This document shows, one piece after another, positions 43,902-53,160 of a stretch of 64,000 bases of DNA. The notes beneath the pieces are model-generated. The model had not been told where the DNA came from. It ran no database searches and saw only the letters and a program-made list of their open reading frames with translations. The stretch's first letter is position 1, and each line of letters begins with the position of its first letter. The position numbers were made by a program, and so were the translations under genes. This stretch comes from Pseudomonas sp. UBA2684. Lineage in GTDB: Bacteria > Pseudomonadota > Gammaproteobacteria > Pseudomonadales > Pseudomonadaceae. The stretch covers positions 20,662-84,661 of the forward strand of contig DELY01000001.1 in assembly GCA_002354655.1 (NCBI GenBank). Reading direction: 5' to 3'.

Positions 43902-45527
43902 ATGACCACGCAGCACAACCTCGATGCCTTGTTCCCCACGCTTGCCGAGATTCCCGAGCCCTACCGTCCGGGTGCGCCGATTGAGCAGCGCGATTACCTG
44001 GTCAACGGCCAGCTGGTTCGCTGGGACGGGCCGCTGGCCAGCGTGCGCAGCCCGGTGTTCCTCGCTACCGAGCAGGGCGACCAGCAAGTGCTGTTGGGCA
44101 GCACGCCGCTGCTCGACGCCGATGCCGCCCTGGCCGCGCTGGACGCGGCGGTGGCGGCCTACGATCACGGTCAGGGGGCGTGGCCGACCCTGCGTGTGGC
44201 CGAACGTATCCAGCATGTCGAGGCATTCCTGGTGCGCATGCGTGAGCAGCGCACGGCAGTGGTCAAGCTGCTGATGTGGGAGATCGGCAAGAACCTCAAG
44301 GATTCGGAGAAAGAATTCGACCGCACCTGCGACTACATCGTCGACACCATCGAGGCGCTGAAAGAGCTGGATCGGCGCTCCAGCCGTTTCGAGCTGGAGC
44401 AGGGCACCCTCGGCCAGATCCGCCGCGTGCCGCTAGGCGTGGCGCTGTGCATGGGGCCGTTCAACTACCCGCTGAACGAGACCTTCACCACGTTGATCCC
44501 GGCGCTGATCATGGGCAACACCGTGGTGTTCAAACCGGCCAAATTCGGTGTGCTGTTGATCCGTCCGCTGCTCGAAGCCTTCCGCGACAGCTTCCCGGCG
44601 GGGGTGATCAACATCATCTACGGGCGTGGCCGCGACACGGTCAGCGCGCTGATGGCCAGCGGCAAGGTCGATGTGTTCGCCTTCATCGGCACCAACAAGG
44701 GCGCCAGCGACCTGAAGAAACTCCACCCGCGGCCGCACCGCCTGCGCGCGGCGCTGGGCCTGGACGCGAAGAACCCCGGCATCGTGCTGCCGCAGGTCGA
44801 TCTGGACAACGCGGTCAGCGAGGCCATCACCGGCGCGCTGTCGTTCAACGGCCAGCGTTGCACCGCGCTGAAGATCCTCTTCGTGCATGAGGATGTGCTG
44901 CAGCCGTTTCTCGACAAGTTCTGCGCCAAACTGGCCCAGCTCAAACCGGGCATGCCTTGGGACGCCGGCGTGGCCCTGACACCGTTGCCCGAACCGGGCA
45001 AGGTCGACTTCCTCAATGGCCTGCTTGCCGATGCCGTGGAGAAGGGCGCACGGGTGATCAATCCGGGTGGTGGCGCGCACCGCGAAAGCTTCTTCTACCC
45101 GGCGCTGCTCAGCCCGGTGACGCCGCAGATGCGCCTGTACCATGAAGAGCAGTTCGGCCCGCTGATTCCGGTGGTGCCGTACCGCGAGGTGGAGGAGGTG
45201 ATCGACTACGTGCTGCACTCGGATTTCGGCCAGCAGCTCAGCCTGTTCGGCAACGACTCCGCGCAGATCGGCCGCCTGGTCGATGCTTTTGCCAATCAGG
45301 TCGGCCGCATCAACATCAATGCGCAGTGCCAGCGTGGCCCGGACAACTTCCCGTTCAACGGCCGCAAGAACTCCGCCGAAGGCACCTTGTCGGTGCATGA
45401 CGCGCTACGCACGTTCTCCATCCGCACCCTGGTGGCGACCAAGTTTCAGGCTGACAACAAGGCGCTGATCAGCGAGATCATCCGCAACCGCGAGTCGAGC
45501 TTCCTGACTACCGATTACATCTTCTGA
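43902..45527 (+). CDS. gapN: NADP-dependent glyceraldehyde-3-phosphate dehydrogenase (ALDH superfamily)
   Basis: A 541-residue aldehyde dehydrogenase of the non-phosphorylating GAPDH-like group. The substrate-binding N-terminus is longer than average. The cofactor region includes GVALCMGPFNYPLNETFTTL, GNTVVFKPAKFGVLL and FIGTNKGASDLKK. The nucleophile is Cys320 in SFNGQRCTALKILFVH. The usual LELGGK box, which holds the general-base Glu, reads AALGLDAKNPGIVLP here. The placement right after eda suggests that it oxidises glyceraldehyde 3-phosphate from KDPG cleavage to 3-phosphoglycerate with formation of NADPH. The substrate is inferred from family recall and context. Confidence 0.8.
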   Translation: MTTQHNLDALFPTLAEIPEPYRPGAPIEQRDYLVNGQLVRWDGPLASVRSPVFLATEQGDQQVLLGSTPLLDADAALAALDAAVAAYDHGQGAWPTLRVAERIQHVEAFLVRMREQRTAVVKLLMWEIGKNLKDSEKEFDRTCDYIVDTIEALKELDRRSSRFELEQGTLGQIRRVPLGVALCMGPFNYPLNETFTTLIPALIMGNTVVFKPAKFGVLLIRPLLEAFRDSFPAGVINIIYGRGRDTVSALMASGKVDVFAFIGTNKGASDLKKLHPRPHRLRAALGLDAKNPGIVLPQVDLDNAVSEAITGALSFNGQRCTALKILFVHEDVLQPFLDKFCAKLAQLKPGMPWDAGVALTPLPEPGKVDFLNGLLADAVEKGARVINPGGGAHRESFFYPALLSPVTPQMRLYHEEQFGPLIPVVPYREVEEVIDYVLHSDFGQQLSLFGNDSAQIGRLVDAFANQVGRININAQCQRGPDNFPFNGRKNSAEGTLSVHDALRTFSIRTLVATKFQADNKALISEIIRNRESSFLTTDYIF

Positions 45528-45588
45528 GACGCCTGTGGCGGGCGGTGGGCCGAGGCTCGTCGCCGGCCGGGCGAAGGCGGAAATCCCC

Positions 45589-46407
45589 ATGTCGCGCACC
45601 CTGAACAAACACACCCAGCTGTGCATGTCGTTGTCCGCGCGCCCCGGCAACTTCGGCACGCGTTTTCACAATTACCTGTATGAAGCGCTCGGCCTGGACT
45701 TCGTCTACAAGGCCTTCAGCACCACCGATTTGCCGGCCGCCATCGGCGGTATCCGCGCGCTGGGTATTCGCGGCTGCGCCGTGTCGATGCCGTTCAAGGA
45801 AGCCTGCATCCCTTACCTGGACGCGCTGCACCCCTCGGCGGCGGTGATCGAATCGGTCAACACCATCGTTGCCGATGACGGCCGCTTGACTGGTTACAAC
45901 ACCGACTACCGCGCCGTGGTCAGCCTGCTGCACAGCCATGGCATCGCGCGTCATGCGCGCTTCGCCCTGCGTGGCAGCGGCGGCATGGCCAAGGCGGTGG
46001 CCTTCGCCTTGCGCGACAGCGGTTTTCGCCACGGCTGCATCATCGCGCGCAACCCGCAAACGGGCAGGGCGCTGGCACAGGCTTGCGGTTTTGACTGGCA
46101 GGCAGAGCTGGGTGAACTGCGCGCGGAGCTGCTGATCAACGTCACCCCGATCGGCATGCACGGCGGCCCGGAAGCCGACAGCCTGGCCTTCAGCGCTGCC
46201 GCCGTCGAGGCGGCGCATTGGGTGTTCGACGTGGTGGCGATTCCGCTGGAAACACCGCTGATCCGCCTGGCCCGCGAGCGCGGCAAACCGGTGATCAGCG
46301 GCGCCGAGGTGATCGTCCTGCAAGCGCTCGAACAGTTCGAGCTATACACCGGCGTGCGCCCCAGCGCGCAGTTGGTCGAACAGGCCGCGGCTGTTGCGCT
46401 GAGCTGA
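45589..46407 (+). CDS. shikimate 5-dehydrogenase-like protein
   Basis: A 272-residue AroE-fold oxidoreductase. The substrate site has CAVSMPFKEACIPYLDALHP, in which the Lys matches the catalytic Lys of AroE, and LTGYNTDYRAVVS, in which the Asp matches its partner. The nucleotide-binding part reads ALRGSGGMAKAVAFALRDSG, then CIIARNPQTGRALA. INVTPIGMHGG is also typical. AroE proper is normally elsewhere in Pseudomonas, so this is probably an AroE paralogue with another substrate. It follows gapN by 61 bp. The start ATG at 45589 is chosen by homology; a start at 45535 would add 18 unrelated residues. Confidence 0.82.
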   Translation: MSRTLNKHTQLCMSLSARPGNFGTRFHNYLYEALGLDFVYKAFSTTDLPAAIGGIRALGIRGCAVSMPFKEACIPYLDALHPSAAVIESVNTIVADDGRLTGYNTDYRAVVSLLHSHGIARHARFALRGSGGMAKAVAFALRDSGFRHGCIIARNPQTGRALAQACGFDWQAELGELRAELLINVTPIGMHGGPEADSLAFSAAAVEAAHWVFDVVAIPLETPLIRLARERGKPVISGAEVIVLQALEQFELYTGVRPSAQLVEQAAAVALS

Positions 46408-46468
46408 ATTGCCATCGGCGAGGCGTGGTGCTCAACACCAAGCCTTTCAAGTAAGGCTTACTCGGTCA

Positions 46469-47137
46469 TCAGATCCACTGATCGTTACGCTTGCGCCGCA
46501 CCCGCAGCAGGGTCGGCAAGATCAGCCCGGCGAGCAACCCGGCACCGGCGATGGCGCCGCCGTAAACCATGTAGCGCATCAGCACCTGCTGGTTCTCTTC
46601 GCCCAACTGCGCCTGCAATTCGCGTAACTCGGCGCTGGCCTGGCTCAGCTCGCTGTCCAGCGCCGTGCGCGCTACCTGCAACTCGTCGATCAGTGCCTTG
46701 CGCGAATCCAGCGTCTCCTGCATGCCTTGCACGCGGGTCTTCCAGGTGTCGTTGATGCCTTCCAGCTCGGCGCTGAGCTCGGCCACCTGCTGCTCCAGCT
46801 GCGGCAAGCGCTCGGCCTGACCGGGTGTCTCCTGAAGATCGCGACTGGGAATCCACACGGTATTACCGTTCTCGCCGCGCACCTGGCTGTAATCCCCTTG
46901 GGCGCGCAACAGTTCGACCTTCTCTCCGGAGGGCAGCGTACCGACGATGCGGTAGCCGTCAGTCGGACCGCTGCGCACATAGGTATTCAGGCTGTCGCTT
47001 ACCCAGCGCACAGAGCTGGCGGTCTCCTCGGCATGCGCCGGGGCACCGACCGCCAGCAGGCTGCCTAGCAGGCAAGCACCTGGGGTGAGGGACTGGAGCG
47101 GCGAAAAACAGGAGAGGGAATGACGGGATAGGGACAT
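46469..47137 (-). CDS. SH3-domain, coiled-coil membrane protein (TIGR04211 type)
   Basis: A 222-residue protein. It has a signal peptide (ending GAPAHA, about residue 35), a bacterial SH3 domain (WVSDSLNTYVRSGPTDGYRI, VELLRAQGDYSQVRGENGNT), then a long coiled coil (about 105-185) and a C-terminal transmembrane helix (YGGAIAGAGLLAGLILPTLL) with a basic tail RVRRKRNDQWI. This is the architecture of the TIGR04211 / YgiM-like family, anchored in the inner membrane with a periplasmic SH3 part. Function is unproven. Convergent with the AroE-like gene. Confidence 0.88.
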   Translation of the reverse strand: MSLSRHSLSCFSPLQSLTPGACLLGSLLAVGAPAHAEETASSVRWVSDSLNTYVRSGPTDGYRIVGTLPSGEKVELLRAQGDYSQVRGENGNTVWIPSRDLQETPGQAERLPQLEQQVAELSAELEGINDTWKTRVQGMQETLDSRKALIDELQVARTALDSELSQASAELRELQAQLGEENQQVLMRYMVYGGAIAGAGLLAGLILPTLLRVRRKRNDQWI

Positions 47138-47397
47138 GGGGCAATCTTCACATGGCGATTGAGCGAAACCCTGTAAGCGGGTGCGATAAAAGCCGGCCAG
47201 GCGAACTGTTGTAGGCAGGAGCGCGATCAGGCGGGGAAGGGGCAGCGCAATCGCTTAGAGTGGCGAATGGCCATGCAATCCACCCGGTGGGCCGACAGCA
47301 GACAGACACCGGGCGAGCGGATGGAGTTCATTTGGGTAATGGGGGGCATACGACCCAAAGCGGTCTCTGCCTTCAGGCAGAAACTGCTCAGAAGCGG

Positions 47398-48279
47398 TCA
47401 TTTATCCTCGTTGAGGGATGCCTCCAGGCGGTCGAGAAAAACCCGAACGCGATGCGGTACCTGTTGGCGAGTTGGCAGCACGGCGGTGATAAAGAGTTGC
47501 TCCGGGATTGCATCTTCAAGCGCCACCAGGCGCAGCCTGTTCTCCGCTACATCGTCGCGCACATCCCAGTAGGTGAGCATCGCCAACCCCAGCCCCTGTT
47601 TACTCGCGGTGCGCACCGCTTCGACACTGTTGGCCGAGAACACGCTTTCTACTTTGAAGCCCACCGTCTCGGCGCCACGCACGAACGGCCAGTGCGGCAT
47701 GCCGTGCAATGCGAGGCAGTGGTGGCGGCGCAGGTCGTCGAGAGTGCTGGGCACGCCATGCTGCGCCAAATAGTCGGGGCTCGCGCACAGCACGCGGGGG
47801 TTGGGTGCCAACGAGCGGGCGACCAAGGCGGAGTCGCGCAGGGTCGCGATACGGATCGCCACGTCGATACCCAGGCTGACGATATCCACGATGCTATCCG
47901 AGAGATGCAGGTCGACTTGCAGAGCGGGATGCTCGGCCAGCATTGCCGGAATCAGCGGCATGATGGCGGTCTGGCCGAACACGGTCGGTGCCGTTATCTT
48001 CAATACACCGCTGGCCGTTCCTGCATTCGCCTTCAAGGTGACTCTGGCCGCCTCGCTTGCTCCGAGAAGCGTCTTGGAAAACGGTAGGAAAACCTCCCCC
48101 TCAGGCGTCAGCGAAACCGACCGCGTGGTGCGATGCACCAGCCGTACCTCTAGTTCATGCTCAAGGGAAGCCAGCCGCCGCGACACTGTCATGGGGGACA
48201 AACCGAGGCGTCGTGCAGCCCCCGACAGGCTGCCGCTCTCGGCAATGGCAGCAAACACCTCGACGTCTGAAATTTGCAT
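47398..48279 (-). CDS. LysR-type regulator, divergent from old yellow enzyme gene
   Basis: A 293-residue LysR protein: winged helix SDVEVFAAIAESGSLSGAAR with LSPMTVSRRLASLEHELEVR, and a substrate-binding domain from about residue 88 (GVLKITAPTVFGQTAIMPLI). It is divergent from the flavin oxidoreductase gene with 119 bp between the starts, so it probably regulates that gene. The 260-bp gap on its other side (47138-47397) shows nothing I can name. Confidence 0.92.
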   Translation of the reverse strand: MQISDVEVFAAIAESGSLSGAARRLGLSPMTVSRRLASLEHELEVRLVHRTTRSVSLTPEGEVFLPFSKTLLGASEAARVTLKANAGTASGVLKITAPTVFGQTAIMPLIPAMLAEHPALQVDLHLSDSIVDIVSLGIDVAIRIATLRDSALVARSLAPNPRVLCASPDYLAQHGVPSTLDDLRRHHCLALHGMPHWPFVRGAETVGFKVESVFSANSVEAVRTASKQGLGLAMLTYWDVRDDVAENRLRLVALEDAIPEQLFITAVLPTRQQVPHRVRVFLDRLEASLNEDK

Positions 48280-48398
48280 TTTTATATCTCTTTTCGTTAC
48301 GGCGCCTTATCCATTTCGCCCGATTCTAATTGCCAGCTTCGTCACCTAACCTCTGTATATCGCCTAGCTCGGCAAACAGGATAGAGAGGACATTGAAG

Positions 48399-49496
48399 AT
48401 GGTCACCCCAAGAATTCTAACTCCATGCGATATTGCGGGCTGCTCGTTAACCAACCGCCTGGCGGTCGCCCCCATGACGCGCGTGAGTGCCACCGAGACG
48501 GGGCATGCCACCCCGGAAATGGCCCGCTATTACGAGCGCTTCGCCCAGGGAGGCTTCGGCTTGCTCATCACCGAGGGCATCTATACCGATCAGAAGCATT
48601 CACAGGGCTACCCGTTCCAACCTGGTATCACCGATAACGAGCAGGCTCAGGCGTGGCGAGCTGTGACAGATGGCATTCATAAACATCAGGGCATGGCATT
48701 CGCCCAAATCATGCACGCCGGAGCCCTCAGCCAAGGCAATCGCTTCGTCGAGGTCCCAGCCGCCCCCTCGGCACTGCGCCCTAAAGGCGAACAGATGACG
48801 TTCTACTATGGCGAAGGTCAGTACCCAGTTCCCCGCGTGATGACGGAGGAAGATATTGCCGATGCCATTCATGGCTTTGCCCGGGCCGCAAGCCTGGCAA
48901 TCAATTCCGCAGGCTTCGACGGCATCGAGATCCACGGCGCGAATGGATACCTGCTCGATCAGTTCCTTACTGACTATACAAACCGGCGTAGCGACCGCTG
49001 GGGCGGCACTGTGCAGCAGCGTATGGGCCTGATGCTGGAAGTCGTCAAAGCGGTAAGGGCAGCAGCGGGAGCAGTGCCTGTCGGCGTGCGAATCTCGCAG
49101 AGCAAGGTCAACGACTATGAACACAAGTGGGCTGAGGGGGAGCACGCTGCGGAGGTGATTTTCGGCTCACTCAGCGATGCAGGTGTTGGTTTCATTCACG
49201 TCACGGAATTCGAAGCCTGGCAACCGGCATTTCCCGCTAGTCACGCCAGCCTTGTGGCGCTGGCGCGTCGCTACGCCCCACAGGTGGCGTTGATCGCCAA
49301 TGGCGGTCTGCATACCTCAGAGCACGCTTCAGCCGCACTGGATGACGGCGCCGACATCATTGCAATAGGTAAGGCTGCTCTGGCGAATCCCGATCTGCCG
49401 AAGCGACTCGCCAACCGAGAATCCCTGGATGAGTTTGATGCTGCGATCTTGGGGCCTATCGCCAACATCAAGAGCAGCGAGCTGGCTTTGGCTTAA
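48399..49496 (+). CDS. old yellow enzyme family NADH:flavin oxidoreductase
   Basis: A 365-residue FMN-dependent TIM-barrel reductase. Typical segments are LTNRLAVAPMTRVSATETGH, AFAQIMHAGALSQGN (the position of the family's catalytic His pair reads MHAG), GFDGIEIHGANGYLLDQFLT, NRRSDRWGGTVQQRMGLMLE and ADIIAIGKAALANPDLPKRL. Such enzymes reduce activated C=C bonds of enones or nitro compounds. The start at 48399 follows GAGAGGA; a longer frame begins inside the promoter. Codon choice looks less GC-biased than in the glucose genes, compatible with acquisition. The LysR gene next to it is the probable regulator. Confidence 0.92.
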   Translation: MVTPRILTPCDIAGCSLTNRLAVAPMTRVSATETGHATPEMARYYERFAQGGFGLLITEGIYTDQKHSQGYPFQPGITDNEQAQAWRAVTDGIHKHQGMAFAQIMHAGALSQGNRFVEVPAAPSALRPKGEQMTFYYGEGQYPVPRVMTEEDIADAIHGFARAASLAINSAGFDGIEIHGANGYLLDQFLTDYTNRRSDRWGGTVQQRMGLMLEVVKAVRAAAGAVPVGVRISQSKVNDYEHKWAEGEHAAEVIFGSLSDAGVGFIHVTEFEAWQPAFPASHASLVALARRYAPQVALIANGGLHTSEHASAALDDGADIIAIGKAALANPDLPKRLANRESLDEFDAAILGPIANIKSSELALA

Positions 49497-49723
49497 TGGC
49501 GAAGTGTGGAGCGGACGACAATGGTTTCCGCTTCTGACTCAGGCTGTGTGAAAACGCTGGCCCCGCCTAGAGTTGCTAAAGCAACGTCCGCTGGGCGACG
49601 AGACGACGTGCCATCTGTTGCTCAACTGATCGAAACCATAAGCGCTGCCCGCAATCTGGCGCGCGCCGCGAGGCAGGCTAGAACGGCCGCTGATCAACCA
49701 CGCTCGGCCAGGCCGTACTGCCT

Positions 49724-50812
49724 CTACTTCAGGTTCTTGCCGAAGAAATCGGTGATCTTGTCGAAGGGAATTTTGTCCATGCGGTCGTAGAGGTCCACAT
49801 GGTTGGCATCCTTGACGATCAGCAGCTCCTTCGGCTGGGCGGCAGCCTTGAAGGCATCTTCGCTGAAGTAGCGCGAGTGTGCGTTCTCACCAGCGATAAG
49901 CAGAACCGGGCGCGGCGAAATTTCGGCAATGTGGGTCAGCAGCGGCAGGTTCATGAACGGCAGGGGCATGGTGGCCGTCCAGGCGCCGTTCGAGTTCGGC
50001 GCGTTCTTGTGATAGCCGCGCGGGGTGCGGTAGTAGTCGAAGAACTCCTCGATGATCGGCCCGTCGTTGCCGCTGAGTTTCTCGGGCAGGATGCGCGATC
50101 CTGGCGCCTGCACGCCGTTCTCGGCATCGACCCAGCGCTGCTGGCTCAACTGCTCCAGGGTCTGCGCCCGCTGTTCCGGAGTCAGGCTGTCGTTCAGGCC
50201 CTTGGCCATGACGCGCGACATGTCGTACATGGCGGTAGTGACCACGGCCTTGATGCGCGTGTCGACCGCCGCAGCGCTCAAGCCCATGCCGCCGAAACCG
50301 CAGATGCCGATGATGCCGATGCGCTTGCGATCCACGGACGCTTGCAGCCCCAGGAAGTCGACGGCGGCGCTGAAATCCTCGGTATTGATGTCTGGCGAGG
50401 CCAGGTCGCGTGGCTCGCCGCTGCTTTCACCGGTGTAGGACGGGTCGAACGCCAGCGTGACGTAGCCGCGCTCGGCCATGGTCTGGGCGTACAGGCCGGA
50501 CGACTGCTCCTTCACAGCGCCGAACGGGCCACTGACGGCCAGAGCCGGCAGTGGCTGGCTGCCGCGCTCTTTGGGCAGGTACAGATCGGCCGCCAGGGTG
50601 ATGCCGTAACGATTCTTGAAGGTCACCTTGTGCTGCTCGACCTTGTTGCTTTTGGGGAACGTCTTGTCCCACTGCTGATTGAGGGGCATGGCTTTTTCTC
50701 CTGTCGACTTTTTCGGCTCTTGGGCCAATACAGGCGACACGCTGGCGATGGCGGCAATCGCGGCGAAGATCGCGCTCTGGATCACCTTGATGGGGGAATA
50801 CGCGTTGTTCAT
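49724..50812 (-). CDS. exported alpha/beta hydrolase with Cys nucleophile
   Basis: A 362-residue protein with a signal peptide (KVIQSAIFAAIAAIASVSPV, cleavage near LAQ). The alpha/beta hydrolase core has PALAVSGPFGAVKEQSSGLY, FDPSYTGESSGEPRD and a nucleophile elbow IGIIGICGFGGMGLS, where Cys stands in place of Ser, as in dienelactone-hydrolase-like proteins. The acid and His would be in LLIAGENAHSRYF and VKDANHVDLYD. It is a homologue of the protein at 53388 and of the decayed copy at 52741. The substrate is unknown. The start is ATG at 50812; a longer reading lacks a signal peptide at its N-terminus. The 227-bp gap at 49497-49723 shows no convincing gene. Confidence 0.88.
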   Translation of the reverse strand: MNNAYSPIKVIQSAIFAAIAAIASVSPVLAQEPKKSTGEKAMPLNQQWDKTFPKSNKVEQHKVTFKNRYGITLAADLYLPKERGSQPLPALAVSGPFGAVKEQSSGLYAQTMAERGYVTLAFDPSYTGESSGEPRDLASPDINTEDFSAAVDFLGLQASVDRKRIGIIGICGFGGMGLSAAAVDTRIKAVVTTAMYDMSRVMAKGLNDSLTPEQRAQTLEQLSQQRWVDAENGVQAPGSRILPEKLSGNDGPIIEEFFDYYRTPRGYHKNAPNSNGAWTATMPLPFMNLPLLTHIAEISPRPVLLIAGENAHSRYFSEDAFKAAAQPKELLIVKDANHVDLYDRMDKIPFDKITDFFGKNLK

Positions 50813-51039
50813 TGAGTGCACTCCGGTGCTTATGTGGGTTGCTTGATCCGTTGTGCGGAGAAACTGGGTCGGCCCGCACTTGATCCGCTGCTGGATCGGT
50901 TCGCGGTTCATTCTGCGGAGCTGGCCGCGTGGCCTGTAGCGCATAGCTCTGGATTACTTGCCTGATCCGATGAGGTTGCGGGCTTTTAGTGGGAAGGCCC
51001 GAGCGGGCGGGGTAGAGTTCGGCCACGAGGTAGGCCGAC

Positions 51040-51966
51040 ATGACGATCAAGCACCACAACCCCGCTCAGAACACAGCGCTACAGCAGGCGCTGGCGCAGA
51101 CCATCGGCGCGCGCATCAGCCAACCGGGGGACTACGCCACGCCCATCGCCGGCCTCGGCTTGTTCCGCCGCGAACAGCCGTCGCCGCCGGTGGTGTGCAT
51201 GGTCGAGCCGAGCATCATTCTGGTGGCCCAGGGCGAGAAGCGCCTGTGGGTCGGTGGCGAAGGCTATCCCTATGACCCCTCGCGTTTTCTGGTCACCTCG
51301 CTGGATCTGCCCGCCAACTCCGAGGTGCTGGTGGCGAGCCCGCAGCAGCCCTGCGTGGGGCTGACCTTGAAACTCGATCTGCGCATGCTGGCCGAGCTGA
51401 TCTCCCAGGGCGGCCTGCCGCCGAGCCGTGATCGATCGGTGGCAACGAGCGTGGGCATCGGTGCCGCGACCACGCCGTTGTTGTCGTCGTTCGGGCGGCT
51501 GCTGGAGTTGCTGGATGAGCCCGACGCCATCGCGGTGCTCGCGCCGCTGATCCAGCGCGAGATTCACTACCGATTGCTGATGAGCGACCAGGCGGCTCGG
51601 CTGCGGCAGATCACCTCTGTCGATGGTCAGGGCTATCGGATCGCCAAGGCCATCGACTGGCTGAAGCTCAACTACGCCACACCACTGCGCGTCGATGATC
51701 TAGCCAGCCGTGTGCAGATGAGCACGCCGACCTTTCACCATCACTTCCGCCAACTCACCGCGATGAGCCCGTTGCAGTACCAGAAGTGGTTGCGCCTGAA
51801 CGAGGCAAAACGCCTGATGCTCAACGAGCATCTGGACGTATCCAGCGCGGCGTTCAAGGTTGGCTACGAAAGCCCCTCGCAGTTCAGTCGTGAGTACAGT
51901 CGCCTGTTTGGCGTACCGCCCAAGCGAAATATTGAGGCTCTGAGAGGGAAACTGGCTAGCAAGTGA
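51040..51966 (+). CDS. AraC-family regulator
   Basis: A 308-residue regulator with an N-terminal AraC_N cupin-like domain (PPVVCMVEPSIILVAQGEKR, FLVTSLDLPANSEVLVASPQ) and a C-terminal double helix-turn-helix (PLRVDDLASRVQMSTPTFHH, LDVSSAAFKVGYESPSQFSR). It is divergent from the exported hydrolase with 227 bp between starts, so it is the likely activator of that gene. The ATG at 51040 is preceded by CGAGGTAGG. Confidence 0.92.
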   Translation: MTIKHHNPAQNTALQQALAQTIGARISQPGDYATPIAGLGLFRREQPSPPVVCMVEPSIILVAQGEKRLWVGGEGYPYDPSRFLVTSLDLPANSEVLVASPQQPCVGLTLKLDLRMLAELISQGGLPPSRDRSVATSVGIGAATTPLLSSFGRLLELLDEPDAIAVLAPLIQREIHYRLLMSDQAARLRQITSVDGQGYRIAKAIDWLKLNYATPLRVDDLASRVQMSTPTFHHHFRQLTAMSPLQYQKWLRLNEAKRLMLNEHLDVSSAAFKVGYESPSQFSREYSRLFGVPPKRNIEALRGKLASK

Positions 51967-52130
51967 AGACAAGTACGGTGTTTCTTATCACGTCTAGCCA
52001 AGGTCAGACGTCCGGCCTGACCTGACAGTAAACTGGGGCTTACGTTGAGCGAATAGGGCAGGAAAAAATCCCTTTTGGCCGACGACCCCAGCCAAGACTG
52101 CATACAATATGCGCCCGATTAGCCTGGGCC

Positions 52131-52664
52131 ATGAATATGGCTGCATCGAACGAGGAACGCGCCTCCATGGCCTCCCCTGATAAACAGCAAAAACGCGCCC
52201 AGCGGGCCAAAGCCAAGGCCAAGCAGAACCGTATGGGCAAGCCCAAAGCCAACGTCGTGCATCCGCTACTGGCCAATCCGCTGATCAACGAGCCGTTCGA
52301 CGATGTCGAAATCGATCTGAGCACCTTCGATTTCAAAGACATCGAAGAGAACGGTTTCGACCCGGCGCACTTCGACGACTTGTTCCAGGCGATGAAAGTC
52401 GGCGAGAGCATCAGCCTGCTAGCGATGTGCCTGGTGTTCCTGCAATACCCGGTGTTGGAGCTGGTGGTCGCTGAGGAAGCGGAAGACGCGGCCACCGACT
52501 TCATGATGGGCCTGCTGATCACCTATCGCGGGATCTTCCACAATGAAGACGAAGACACGGCAGTGGATTGGATCGGCGGCGACGCCTTCCAGAATGCCTA
52601 CAACGAAGCGTCGATGATCCTGCAGAAGAAGAACGCTCGCGGCACTCCAGGCCCCCGCGCTTAG
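52131..52664 (+). CDS. conserved hypothetical protein with basic N-terminus
   Basis: A 177-residue cytoplasmic protein. Residues 1-45 are low-complexity and basic (KQQKRAQRAKAKAKQNRMGK), followed by an acidic part (EPFDDVEIDLSTFDFKDIEE) and a mixed helical domain (AMKVGESISLLAMCLVFLQY, DEDTAVDWIGGDAFQNAYNE). I recall similar proteins in Pseudomonas but no function. Starts at 52131, 52137 and 52167 are all possible; the conserved part is unaffected. It has coding character typical of the core genome, unlike its flanks. Confidence 0.7.
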   Translation: MNMAASNEERASMASPDKQQKRAQRAKAKAKQNRMGKPKANVVHPLLANPLINEPFDDVEIDLSTFDFKDIEENGFDPAHFDDLFQAMKVGESISLLAMCLVFLQYPVLELVVAEEAEDAATDFMMGLLITYRGIFHNEDEDTAVDWIGGDAFQNAYNEASMILQKKNARGTPGPRA

Positions 52665-52740
52665 CCGCGCGCCGAGCAGCCACTGCTAGCAAGTCCATTC
52701 GGCCGGTATGTGGTGAGCGCGCAGCGCACAGCCGAGGCAC

Positions 52741-53160
52741 GTGGGGCGCAGGCCCGCTATCACCAGCTACATCCCACAGAGCCAAGCGCAGCTAGAAAGC
52801 TATGGCATCACGGATGTCGATGTGGTCGAAGTGGTGGACTACACCACCACTGTGCGCGGCCAGTAGCCCGGTTCGCCCAACAAGCTGAATGTCGTCAGTA
52901 CTGGCACCGCCTTCACCTGGGACGCCTTCCACCTGACCGAGAAACTGCTGACCCAGCCGCTGCAGATCATTGTCGGCGGAGCCCAGGCCGGAGCCTTTGG
53001 CTCCTACCGTGACGGTTTCGAGCTGTTCAACAAGGCCGCCTCGAAGAACAAGAGCATCTTCGTCGCCCCTGGCGCCACTCATTACGATCTGTATGACAAG
53101 CCAGATTGTGTCAGTCAGGCGGTAGAGCGGCTCAAGACGTTCTACAGCGAGACGCTGTGA
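52741..53160 (+). pseudogene. decayed alpha/beta hydrolase gene (C-terminal remnant)
   Basis: One frame reads SYIPQSQAQLESYGITDVDV then VVDYTTTVRGQ, a TAG stop at 52864-52866, then continues in frame with PGSPNKLNVVSTGTAFTWDA, LLTQPLQIIVGGAQAGAFGS and SIFVAPGATHYDLYDKPDCV to a TGA at 53158-53160. The end matches the C-terminal acid/His region of the alpha/beta hydrolases at 49724 and 53388 (for example PGATHYDLYD versus [10 protein letters not shown]). The whole N-terminal half with the nucleophile is missing. It is therefore a truncated, stop-containing relic. The 227 bp after it hold the leader of the next hydrolase gene. Confidence 0.85.

Noticed and set aside
46469-47397. Small RNA gene downstream of the LysR gene
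   Set aside because: The 47138-47397 gap shows no clear promoter-terminator pair.
49506-49790. Possible 94-residue gene
   Set aside because: No family motif or ribosome site, and its end overlaps the well-supported hydrolase gene on the other strand.
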